Below, piece after piece: positions 45,288-52,231 of a stretch of DNA of 64,000 nt. The notes under the pieces are model-generated. The model ran no database searches, was not told the DNA's origin, and saw only the letters and a list, made by a program, of their open reading frames with translations. Position 1 is the first letter of the stretch. The number at the start of each line of letters is the position of its first letter. The translations under genes and the position numbers were made by a program. Source of the stretch: Longimicrobium sp. (GTDB lineage Bacteria > Gemmatimonadota > Gemmatimonadetes > Longimicrobiales > Longimicrobiaceae); assembly GCA_036377595.1 (NCBI GenBank), contig DASUYB010000026.1, positions 1-64,000 of the forward strand, read 5' to 3'.

Positions 45288-45797
45288 TCACGACCGCCCG
45301 GGCGATGCCATCCGCCGGTACAGGGCCGAACGCAGGGCTCGCGGCCGCACGCGGTCGAGCGACACGAGGCGGCCGTTCACGAGCAGCAGCTCGGATGGAG
45401 CCGGCGGTGCGTCGATCGCATCCAGCAGCTGCCGCCGTAGGATTCCATCCGCGCGGATGTGGTGCGTCGCGAGCTGCGTGCGCTCGGCGCTCGTGGGCTC
45501 GCGCGTGAACACCAGCGCGAATGCGCCGACGTGCCGACGTCTCCACTCGAGCCAGGGCTGGAGGGAGCCGCTGCACACGAACGTGTCCGACGGCCGGTAG
45601 AGCAGCACGACAGCCGTGTCGGCGCGCGCGACGAGCGAAGCAAGGGTGCCGCCGCCCACGATCGGGCGTTCAGGGAGACGGGATGAAGCGCGGGCGCACC
45701 CGGAAATGGCGGAAACGGCGACCATGGCCATCGCGGCCATGCGCCGCACCACGCATGGGAAGGAGCGGAGACGAGTCGAAGAGAGGCGGATCTTCAT
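45288..45797 (-). CDS. thioredoxin-like lipoprotein
   Basis: A 169-residue lipoprotein with signal MAAMAMVAVSAISGC (lipobox ISGC). The next part, VARADTAVVLLYRPSDTFVC then SGSLQPWLEWRRRHVGAFAL, matches the first strand and active-site helix of AhpC/TlpA-type thioredoxin folds. Only one Cys is at the active site, so it would be a single-Cys redoxin-like protein. LLLVNGRLVSLDR near the end is the last strand with its usual turn. It leads the operon with the Cys-rich peptide and the propeller; oxidising or reducing that peptide would be a natural job, but is inference. Confidence 0.55.
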   Translation of the reverse strand: MKIRLSSTRLRSFPCVVRRMAAMAMVAVSAISGCARASSRLPERPIVGGGTLASLVARADTAVVLLYRPSDTFVCSGSLQPWLEWRRRHVGAFALVFTREPTSAERTQLATHHIRADGILRRQLLDAIDAPPAPSELLLVNGRLVSLDRVRPRALRSALYRRMASPGRS

Positions 45798-45912
45798 TAC
45801 GAGCCCGCGCCGGACGAGGCCACTTTCGCTCAAGAATATGCGGATTGGGTGCGGTTGACGCAATCGCCTCGTTACGATCCGATGCGCTGATGCTCCCCTC
45901 CTCCCCACAGCG

Positions 45913-46350
45913 TCACGGCAGGATCAGCGACCCGTCCTCCGCGAAGGGGAAGGCGGGGTTCCAGGCCACCTCCCACGGGTGGCCGTCGGGGTCGGCGAAG
46001 TAGCCGGAGCGGCCGCCCCATTCCGCGTCCGCGGCGGGGGTGAGGAGACGCCCGCCCGCGCGGACGGCCAGCTCCAGCGTGGCGTCGACCTCGTCGCGCG
46101 CGCGCACGTTGTGGGCGATCGCGATGCCGCCGAACTCCTTCCACGCCCCGCGCCGGTCCGGGAGGCTCGCGTCGCGCGCGAGGCTGGCGTGCGAATACAG
46201 GGCGAGCACCACGCCGCCCGCGCGGAAGAACGCCACCTCCCCCTCCACGCTCGCGCTCGACGGCGTCCACCCCAGCCCGTCGCGGTAGAAGGCCAGCGAG
46301 CGCGCCAGGTCGTCGACGCCGAGCGTGATCAGGCTGATGCGCGGCTCCAT
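45913..46350 (-). CDS. VOC family protein (glyoxalase-like)
   Basis: A 145-residue vicinal-oxygen-chelate protein with two beta-alpha-beta-beta-beta units. RISLITLGVDDLARSLAFYR and DGLGWTP form the first; YFADPDGHPWEVAWNPAF is the diagnostic end with the metal-ligand-type His/Glu. Members bind a metal and act as lyases, dioxygenases or resistance proteins; substrate not assignable. Single gene. Confidence 0.88.
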   Translation of the reverse strand: MEPRISLITLGVDDLARSLAFYRDGLGWTPSSASVEGEVAFFRAGGVVLALYSHASLARDASLPDRRGAWKEFGGIAIAHNVRARDEVDATLELAVRAGGRLLTPAADAEWGGRSGYFADPDGHPWEVAWNPAFPFAEDGSLILP

Positions 46351-46727
46351 CCCCAAATCTCCGGAAGGTGGGTGAACAGATGACCACTCGGCGGGCGGTG
46401 CGGACGGGCGCGGAGCCGCCATAACACCCGCCAGGAATTCCGAAAAACTGGAACTCGCGATCCGCGGCCGGCGAGCCTGTCCACGGCGCGCGGTTCGATC
46501 TCCGTCAGAACGGCGCCGCGCGGGCCGTTCTTCCAGCGGTGGCAGGGAATTCATGTCCCTGCCGCTGGGGCGGAAATGGGCCACTCGCGAACCCGCCGGG
46601 AGGGCATTGCGCGGCCGCTTCCGCGGCACCATTTTCGCGTCCTTTCGCACGCACCCTTCGGACCCCCGGCCGGCCACCCGCTCGCCCCCGGTCCGCCACC
46701 CGTAAGCGCCGTACCCGCAGGACCGCC
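46351..46727. other. intergenic, between divergent genes
   Basis: 377 bases, no gene. At 46533-46568 an imperfect hairpin (CCAGCGG-TGG-CAGGGA with TCCCTGCCGCTGG) stands alone. No clear promoter motif. Confidence 0.4.
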
Positions 46728-48065
46728 GTGACCACCCGCACGCTCGTCCGGGCGCCGCTCTGCGTCGCGCTCGCCGCCTCCCTCACCGCCTGTTTCCGCA
46801 CCCCTTCGCCCGAGACCGACGCGGGCGCCGCCCTGGTCAAGCAGCTCGCCGGCGCCGGCGAGGCGCACGCGCAGGCCGCCGCGCCGCCGGCGCTCCCGGC
46901 GCGCGCCCGATCGCGTCCCGACGACCCCGCGCCGCCGGTGATCCGCGGGATCTACGTGAACGCCTACGCGGCGGGCAACCCCGTGCGGCGCAAGGAGCTG
47001 CTGGCGCTGACCGACAGCACCGAGCTCAACACCTGGGTGGTCGACGTCAAGGACGAGGACGGCGTCCGCTATCCCAGCGCGCTGCCGCTGGCGGTGGAGG
47101 CCACGCACGTGCGCAGCATCCCCATCCGCAACCTGCGCGGGCTGGCCGACACGCTGCGGGCGCACGGGATCCACCCCATCGCGCGGATCGTCGTCTTCAA
47201 GGACCCGCGCCTTTCCCGCGCGCGGCCGGACTGGTCCATCCGCCAGCCCAGCGGCGGGCTCTGGCACGACAAGGTGGGCAACACCTGGGTGAACCCGTGG
47301 GACCGGCGCGTGTGGGACTACAACCTGGCCATCGCCGAGGAGGCGGTGCGCGCGGGGTTCCGCGAGGTTCAGTTCGACTACGTGCGCTTCCCCGAGGCCT
47401 ACCGCTCGCTTCCCACGCAGGTGTTCCCCACGGCGGTGGGGAAGAAGGCGGACGCCATCACCGGCTTCCTGGCCGAGGCCGGCGCGCGGCTCCATCCGCT
47501 CGGCGCGTCGATCACCGCCGACGTGTTCGGGCTGACGATGAACGACCCGCTCGACGTGGGGATCGGGCAGCAGTGGGAGCGCGTCTCGTCGACGGTGGAC
47601 CACGTACTGCCGATGGTATATCCGTCGCACTACTTCCCCACCCACCTGCCGGGGATCCGCCGCCCGAACCGGATGCCGTACGAGACGGTGTTCGCCTCCG
47701 TGGGCCAGGGGGTGATCCGCAGCCGGCGGCTGGAGTCGGCGGGGGTGAAGTCGGCGCGCATCGTTCCCTGGCTGCAGGCGTTCACCGCGACGTGGAACGA
47801 CCGCGCGTTCCGCTACGGCCCCGCGCAGGCGCGCGCGCAGACGCAGGCGGTGTACGACCTGGGGCTGGAGGACTGGATCTTCTGGAACCCCAACTCCAAC
47901 TACGACGCCGTCGCCGCGGGCTTCGAGCGCTCCGCCGTGGGCCGCGCGAAGCCTTTCGTCCCGCCCGTGCACATGGCCAGGCAGGTCGACGTCCTGGACC
48001 GCGAGGGCGCCGCCGCCGCACGCCAGTTGGTGGCATCGCAGCCTTCCGGCGCGCTGGGGCAGTAG
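46728..48065 (+). CDS. DUF4015 family, putative glycoside hydrolase
   Basis: A 445-residue exported lipoprotein-like protein of the DUF4015 family, with a glycoside-hydrolase-type TIM barrel. The signal LVRAPLCVALAASLTAC ends in a lipobox-like LTAC. Barrel pieces include IRGIYVNAYAAGNPVRRKEL, TELNTWVVDVKDEDGVRYP, GFREVQFDYVRFPEA and PMVYPSHYFPTHLPGI; the Asp/Glu of V-x-F-D-Y-V-R-F-P are the family hallmark. Substrate unknown, presumably a polysaccharide. A GTG start is chosen because the signal follows at once. Palindrome P copy 5 follows. Confidence 0.82.
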   Translation: MTTRTLVRAPLCVALAASLTACFRTPSPETDAGAALVKQLAGAGEAHAQAAAPPALPARARSRPDDPAPPVIRGIYVNAYAAGNPVRRKELLALTDSTELNTWVVDVKDEDGVRYPSALPLAVEATHVRSIPIRNLRGLADTLRAHGIHPIARIVVFKDPRLSRARPDWSIRQPSGGLWHDKVGNTWVNPWDRRVWDYNLAIAEEAVRAGFREVQFDYVRFPEAYRSLPTQVFPTAVGKKADAITGFLAEAGARLHPLGASITADVFGLTMNDPLDVGIGQQWERVSSTVDHVLPMVYPSHYFPTHLPGIRRPNRMPYETVFASVGQGVIRSRRLESAGVKSARIVPWLQAFTATWNDRAFRYGPAQARAQTQAVYDLGLEDWIFWNPNSNYDAVAAGFERSAVGRAKPFVPPVHMARQVDVLDREGAAAARQLVASQPSGALGQ

Positions 48066-48069
48066 AGGA

Positions 48070-48148
48070 TCTCACGCGGAGACGCGGAGACGCGGAGGAG
48101 TCGGGCGCATTCCTCCGCGGCTCCGCGGCTCCGCGTCTCCGCGTGAGA
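48070..48148. repeat. palindrome family P, copy 5
   Basis: Opens TCTCACGCGGAGACGCGGAG; 8-nt spacing between GCGGAG units. The right arm has four units and the left three, as if one unit had been gained by slippage. Begins 5 nt after the DUF4015 stop. Confidence 0.85.
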
Positions 48149-48240
48149 ATTCTAGTGCTGGGGGGCGACGTGATTGTTGGTCGGGAGATGGACGGCTACC
48201 ATGAAGGGTGATCCCATCCCCCCCAACCCGTGAGATGACG

Positions 48241-48432
48241 ATGAGCCGCCTGACCCTCGATCCGTCGACGCTGCGCGTGGAGTCGTTCGAAGGCGTCGTC
48301 CCCATCATCATCGGGGCGGGCGGAGAGACTTATCCCGACTGCCCGACGGCGACGGGGTGCACCTGCGTCGACGCCTGCATCTCCATCGTCCGCCCGCCCT
48401 GCCAGGAGACGGTCGCCGTCGCCACGGCGTAG
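48241..48432 (+). CDS. small Cys-rich peptide with RiPP-like leader
   Basis: A 63-residue peptide with the shared leader MSRLTLDPSTLRVESFEGV and a Cys-rich, Thr-rich tail (YPDCPTATGCTCVDACISIV, then RPPCQE; five Cys). A second ATG lies two codons upstream (MTM...); 48241 is chosen because it matches the leader start of the related peptides. It is the only member at this site on the plus strand, facing the four minus-strand members across the SnoaL gene. Precursor of a modified peptide is inference from the leader-tail split. Confidence 0.72.
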   Translation: MSRLTLDPSTLRVESFEGVVPIIIGAGGETYPDCPTATGCTCVDACISIVRPPCQETVAVATA

Positions 48433-48478
48433 CGACTCGTCGCGCCGGCGAAAACCGTCGCGTGGGCGAACGGGGGCT

Positions 48479-48509
48479 GGGGGAAGATGCAACGTCGGCG
48501 TCTTCCCCC
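48479..48509. terminator. 12-bp hairpin between convergent genes
   Basis: GGGGGAAGATGC pairs with GCGTCTTCCCCC (one G-U) around a 7-nt loop, then TTCTCC. It lies between the peptide gene and the convergent SnoaL gene and can serve both. Confidence 0.65.
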
Positions 48510-48539
48510 TTCTCCATCCCTGCAATCCTCCGGATCGGA

Positions 48540-48968
48540 TCACACCACAGCGGCGGGGGCGAGCTGCTGCATCATCCCGAAGACGTCGTTCTCGACCCAG
48601 TCCTCCGCAACCTTCCCGTCGGCAAAGCGCAGCCAGCTGATCCCCGTCCAGCGGGCGCGGGCGCCGCTCGGCTCCACGCCCAGCAGCGGGCCGCGGTGCG
48701 TGCCCTCGGCGGTCCAGCGCACGCACACCACGTCGCCCGCGGCCACCGTCTCGTGCACGGTGAAATGGAGATCGGGGAACGCGGCGAGATAGCCTTCGAT
48801 CACGCCGCGGATGACGGCGGGGCCGCGGGCGTCCTCGGGCCCGCCGGTCAGGTGGAGGCGGTAGTCGGGGGCGAACAGCTCGTCCACCACGCCCAGGTCG
48901 CCCGCGTTCATGGCGGCGAACCAGCGCAGGGCGAGCTGGCGGTTGCGTTCGGTCTGGTCGATCGGCAT
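48540..48968 (-). CDS. SnoaL-like / ester cyclase family protein
   Basis: A 142-residue NTF2-fold protein of the SnoaL/ester cyclase type. RQLALRWFAAMNAGDLGVVD, ELFAPDYRLH, VIEGYLAAFPDLHFTVHETV and VVCVRWTAEGTHRGPLLGVE match the family well. It has no signal. SnoaL enzymes close rings of polyketides, but most family members are of unknown function. Whether its position between the two groups of leader peptides means anything is not known. Confidence 0.85.
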   Translation of the reverse strand: MPIDQTERNRQLALRWFAAMNAGDLGVVDELFAPDYRLHLTGGPEDARGPAVIRGVIEGYLAAFPDLHFTVHETVAAGDVVCVRWTAEGTHRGPLLGVEPSGARARWTGISWLRFADGKVAEDWVENDVFGMMQQLAPAAVV

Positions 48969-49042
48969 CGGAGGCTCCGAGGGCTGCGGGGATGTGCGCT
49001 CGTCGAGGAGCTTACGCCGCCCGGCATCCCGCGGATCTCATG

Positions 49043-49080
49043 GAAGAGGGGAGGACGCCGCGTGCGTCCTCCCCCTCTTC
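49043..49080 (-). terminator. hairpin after the leader-peptide cluster
   Basis: A 16-bp stem (GAAGAGGGGAGGACGC with GCGTCCTCCCCCTCTTC, one bulge) lies 19 nt past the last peptide gene on the minus strand. It marks the end of the four-gene cluster. Confidence 0.6.
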
Positions 49081-49099
49081 GTCTGCATCTCCCGCGAAG

Positions 49100-49273
49100 T
49101 CAGCCGGCGACCGGGTCGGCGGGCTCCTTCGGGCACCAGGGCGTGGTGCACTCGCGGCCCTCGGTCATGCATAGCGGCGAGACGCAGTTGTCGGACTGCA
49201 CGGTCATCGGCACGGACAGCGGCGCCGTGTCGAACGTGGTGACCGACAGCGCGTCGGGATCGAGCCTGGTCAT
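49100..49273 (-). CDS. small Cys-rich peptide with RiPP-like leader
   Basis: A 57-residue peptide, too short to be found by ordinary gene callers with a 60-residue limit. Leader MTRLDPDALSVTTFDTAPLS, then SDNCVSPLCMTEGRECTTPW, with a fourth Cys in WCPKEP. The C-x-S-P-x-C pattern is shared with two neighbours. GGGAG lies 7 nt upstream of the ATG. Last of four tandem genes on the minus strand before a terminator hairpin. Precursor function inferred as for the other members. Confidence 0.68.
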   Translation of the reverse strand: MTRLDPDALSVTTFDTAPLSVPMTVQSDNCVSPLCMTEGRECTTPWCPKEPADPVAG

Positions 49274-49316
49274 CTGTGCTCCCGCGTACGAGGAATCAGG
49301 CAGTTCCCACCATCGC

Positions 49317-49463
49317 CTACGGACACTGGTCCGGCAGCCACGTGGGAGCGCAGTACGGCGAGTAGCAGCGGGGCTGCGGCGCGGTGTACGCCGCGCTCTC
49401 GATCGGTGTGGCCTCGGCGGTCGCGAACGAGGTCACCTCGATCTGGTCGATGGAAAGCGGCAT
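49317..49463 (-). CDS. small peptide with RiPP-like leader
   Basis: A 48-residue peptide: leader MPLSIDQIEVTSFATAEATP, then a Pro/Tyr-rich tail with CYSPYC and a final Cys (DQCP). It has three Cys, and C-x-S-P-x-C as in two neighbours. It starts 8 nt after the stop of the preceding member, so these genes are probably read from one transcript. GGATAGG upstream is a modest ribosome site. Confidence 0.68.
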   Translation of the reverse strand: MPLSIDQIEVTSFATAEATPIESAAYTAPQPRCYSPYCAPTWLPDQCP

Positions 49464-49470
49464 GGCGCGC

Positions 49471-49629
49471 CTATCCGCACCTGGTGACGCAGGTCCGCTG
49501 CTCGGTGTCCATGCACAGCGGCGACCAGCACTCGATCTGCTGCGTGTCGATGACCGTGGTGCCGGTCGACGGCGCGGCGACGGTGTCGAACGACGAGACC
49601 TGGAGCTCCTCGAGCTTGAGCCTGGGCAT
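49471..49629 (-). CDS. small Cys-rich peptide with RiPP-like leader
   Basis: A 52-residue peptide: leader MPRLKLEELQVSSFDTVAAP and tail ECWSPLCMDTEQRTCVTRCG (four Cys, with C-x-S-P-x-C). A strong GGAGG lies 5 nt upstream of the ATG, which fixes the start; a longer frame upstream is not needed. The tail resembles the member at 49100 (CVSPLCMTE against CWSPLCMDT), so these two are recent relatives. Confidence 0.72.
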   Translation of the reverse strand: MPRLKLEELQVSSFDTVAAPSTGTTVIDTQQIECWSPLCMDTEQRTCVTRCG

Positions 49630-49691
49630 GCGGTCCTCCGGGTGCGGTGATGGGGGGACGGCGGAGCAGAAGTGTTCCGCCGGTGGCGCAA

Positions 49692-49832
49692 TCAGCGCGT
49701 GATGGGCGGGCACCCCGCCATGAATGAGAAGCAGTCCTCGCCATGGGTGGTGGTGGGCAGCGCCACCGTGAGCACCGCGGGGGCGCCGGTCTCGAACGAG
49801 GTGACCCGCAACTGGTCGAGCGACAGCGACAT
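49692..49832 (-). CDS. small peptide with RiPP-like leader
   Basis: A 46-residue peptide: leader MSLSLDQLRVTSFETGAPAV, then Thr-rich LTVALPTTTHGEDCFSFMAG and CPPITR. It has only two Cys. GGAGG lies 7 nt upstream of the ATG. It is the first gene of the tandem group and lies 232 nt downstream of an M1 peptidase gene on the same strand, with palindrome P copy 6 between. An exported peptidase could in principle trim a leader, but there is no direct evidence. Confidence 0.7.
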   Translation of the reverse strand: MSLSLDQLRVTSFETGAPAVLTVALPTTTHGEDCFSFMAGCPPITR

Positions 49833-49980
49833 GGGCGTGCCTCCGCGTGCAGGATGGAGAGAGGAGGACGGAGATGCAAACAGGTTGCGTCCGGAAATGT
49901 CATCACCCCGCACGCGCAGCGCAAGCATCGCATTCTCCCGCGCGCCGCGGCTCCAATCTCCATCTACTGAAAAGAGAAGG

Positions 49981-50045
49981 GCTCACGCAGAGCAGCAGAG
50001 GCAGCGGAGAACATACCTCTGCTACCTCTGCTGCTCTGCGTGAGC
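49981..50045. repeat. palindrome family P, copy 6
   Basis: Arms of 30 nt opening GCTCACGCAGAG with GCAGAG units at 8- and 9-nt spacing. One C-A mismatch and one G-U. It separates the peptide cluster from the M1 peptidase gene. Confidence 0.82.
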
Positions 50046-50064
50046 CAGGTCTTTCAGCTCGAGA

Positions 50065-52017
50065 TCAGCCGCCGGTCCACACGTTGTTGGTGCGGTTGTC
50101 GTCCACGAGGCGCTTCGTGGGGTCCAACTCGATGCGCGTGACGCGCTTTCCGGCGAACTGGTACTCACGCACGTAGCGCCGCTGGTTGGTGGCCCACACC
50201 TCGGCCGGGTACTCGAATTCCTGCGCGCTGCCGTCGCTGAAGGTGAAGCGCGCGCGGATCGGCAGCACCCCGCGCTCGCGGTTGCCGTACGCCACGACCA
50301 CGTGCTCTCCCCCGCCCTGCGCGTCGGCGATGACGGTGTCGACCGCCTGGTCGTAGCGCGCGTTCTCGAGGAACCAGCCGCGCCAGAACCAGTCCAGCCG
50401 CCGGCCGCCCACGTCTTCCATGGTGCGGAAGAAGTCCGCGGGGGTGGGATGGCGGAAGGCCCAGCGGCGGACGTAGGTGCGGAAGGCGTCGTCGAACGCC
50501 TCGGGACCCATGATCTCCTGTCGCAGCAGCTGCAGCCCCACCGACGGCTTGTAGTACGCCGCCACCCCCAGCTGCGCGGGCTGGATGCGGTCCGGCGGCG
50601 TCTCGATGGTCAGGTCCACGCCCTGCTGCATCAGCCGCTCCACCAGCTGCCGCTCGGCCAGCGCGCGCGCCGCCTGGTTCCCCTTCTCCGGGTAGCGCCG
50701 CGCCTCGCTGAAGGTGTTGACGAAGGTGTTGAAGCCCTCGTCCTGCCACATGTGCACGCGCTCGTTGGAGCCCACGATCATCGGGAACCACATGTGCCCG
50801 ATCTCGTGCGTGACCACGTTGTACAGGTCGTAGACGTCCTCGCTGTGCGCCTCCATGGCCACCATCGGGTACTCCATCCCGCTGATGGGCCCCTCCACCG
50901 CGCTGATCTGCGGCCAGGGATACGGGAACCAGCGCTCGGAGTACTCCATGATCGACATCCGCGACTGGTCGGCCGCGTCCTTCCACGGGTCGATCGCCGT
51001 CGGCCGGTAATAAGCCATCGCCAGCTTGCCGTTCCAGCCGCTGGCGTCCCACAGGTAGTCGGGGCTGGCGGCCCACACCGCGTCGCGCACGCTGTCGGCG
51101 TGGAAGTGCCAGGTCATGGTCCCCGTGCGCCGGGGCCGCGCGGCGCCGCTCCTCAGCTCGTCGAGGGTGACGATGTTGACGGGCGTGGCGCTGGTCCGCG
51201 CGCGCGCCAGCCGCGAGATCTCGGCGGGCGTCAGCACCTCCTGCGCGTTCTGCAGCATCCCCGTGGCGGCGACGATGTAGCCGGCGGGGACGGTGACGTA
51301 GACGTCGTAGTCGCCGTAGTCCAGGTAGAACTCGCCCTGGCCCAGGTACGGCTCGGTGTTCCAGCCGCGCACGTCGTCGTACACGGCCACGCGCGGATAC
51401 CACTGCGCGATCTCGTACAGCGCCCCGTCGCGCCCCATGCGGTCGGCGCCGTGCTCGGGGACGGCAAAGTGCCAGGCGACGCTGAAGGTGGCCGTCTCTC
51501 CCGGCGCCAGCGGCTCGGCCAGGTCGACCTTCGTCACCGTCTCCTGCCCGCGCGTGCGCAGGGGGACGGCGCGCGCGCCCAGCACCTGCTCGAAGCGCTC
51601 GATCACGTCGCCGCCCTCGAAGCCGCGCGCGCCGAAGCGCGAGCCGGCGGGAAAGTAGTACGAGTTTAGCGAGTTGCTCCTGAACGCGTTCTGCTCCGTC
51701 TGCATCCACACGAAGCGCAGCGTGTCGGGCGAGCGGTTGGTGTAGCGCAGCCGCATCTCGCCGCGCACGTTCTTGGTGGCGGTGTCGAGCGTGGCGCGGA
51801 GGGTGTAGTCGGCGCGGTTCTGCCAGTAGCGCGCGCCGGGCGCCCCCGAGCCGGTGCGCATCTCGTTGGGACTCGGCCAGAGCCCCAGCGGCGCGAAGAT
51901 CGAAGTGTCGCGCACGCTGCCATGCGACTGCGCCGCCGCCTGCATCGCCCCGCCCGCCACCATCGCGGCGGCGAGCGCGAGCAGCGGCGCGCCAGAGAAC
52001 ATCTTCCTCATCCCCAT
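50065..52017 (-). CDS. M1 family aminopeptidase-like metallopeptidase
   Basis: A 650-residue exported M1 metallopeptidase that removes N-terminal residues from peptides. A signal peptide (LLALAAAMVAGGAMQAAAQ) is followed by the M1 beta domain. The zinc motif is VVTHEIGHMWFPMIVGSNER with the third ligand Glu in MWQDEGFNTFVNTF. The substrate-binding loop, usually GAMEN, reads SGMEYPMVAMEAH. The C-terminal helical domain is shorter than in E. coli PepN. It probably acts in the periplasm. Confidence 0.92.
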   Translation of the reverse strand: MGMRKMFSGAPLLALAAAMVAGGAMQAAAQSHGSVRDTSIFAPLGLWPSPNEMRTGSGAPGARYWQNRADYTLRATLDTATKNVRGEMRLRYTNRSPDTLRFVWMQTEQNAFRSNSLNSYYFPAGSRFGARGFEGGDVIERFEQVLGARAVPLRTRGQETVTKVDLAEPLAPGETATFSVAWHFAVPEHGADRMGRDGALYEIAQWYPRVAVYDDVRGWNTEPYLGQGEFYLDYGDYDVYVTVPAGYIVAATGMLQNAQEVLTPAEISRLARARTSATPVNIVTLDELRSGAARPRRTGTMTWHFHADSVRDAVWAASPDYLWDASGWNGKLAMAYYRPTAIDPWKDAADQSRMSIMEYSERWFPYPWPQISAVEGPISGMEYPMVAMEAHSEDVYDLYNVVTHEIGHMWFPMIVGSNERVHMWQDEGFNTFVNTFSEARRYPEKGNQAARALAERQLVERLMQQGVDLTIETPPDRIQPAQLGVAAYYKPSVGLQLLRQEIMGPEAFDDAFRTYVRRWAFRHPTPADFFRTMEDVGGRRLDWFWRGWFLENARYDQAVDTVIADAQGGGEHVVVAYGNRERGVLPIRARFTFSDGSAQEFEYPAEVWATNQRRYVREYQFAGKRVTRIELDPTKRLVDDNRTNNVWTGG

Positions 52018-52162
52018 CCCGAAGTAGAAACGTGAAAGCGCGCCCGCCGTCCGGCGAGCGCGTGCAAGGTGGGTTGCAGTCGGATCAACCGTAAATCTAT
52101 CCGCTACTTACACACTCGTTGGGCACCCATGGTTCCGCGCGTCGTTCCCAGCATCCATGGGC

Positions 52163-52230
52163 CTCACGCGGAGGCGCGGAGACGCGGAGGCGGTGCCAGA
52201 CTCCTCCGCGTCTCCGCGGCTCCGCGTGAG
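52163..52230. repeat. palindrome family P, copy 7
   Basis: Arms of 28 nt opening CTCACGCGGAG, three GCGGAG units, one G-G mismatch, 12-nt loop. It ends 1 nt before the lysA stop, so it is read into the lysA transcript end. Confidence 0.85.
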
Positions 52231-52231
52231 A

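Noticed and set aside
48540-48968. SnoaL-like protein as a modifying enzyme of the leader peptides
   Set aside because: It only lies between the two groups; the family is very common and no RiPP role is known to me.
50065-52017. M1 peptidase as the leader protease of the peptide cluster
   Set aside because: It is adjacent and on the same strand, but M1 enzymes are general aminopeptidases, the gene is separated by a hairpin, and such peptidases are common in this window. Not enough to propose a link.
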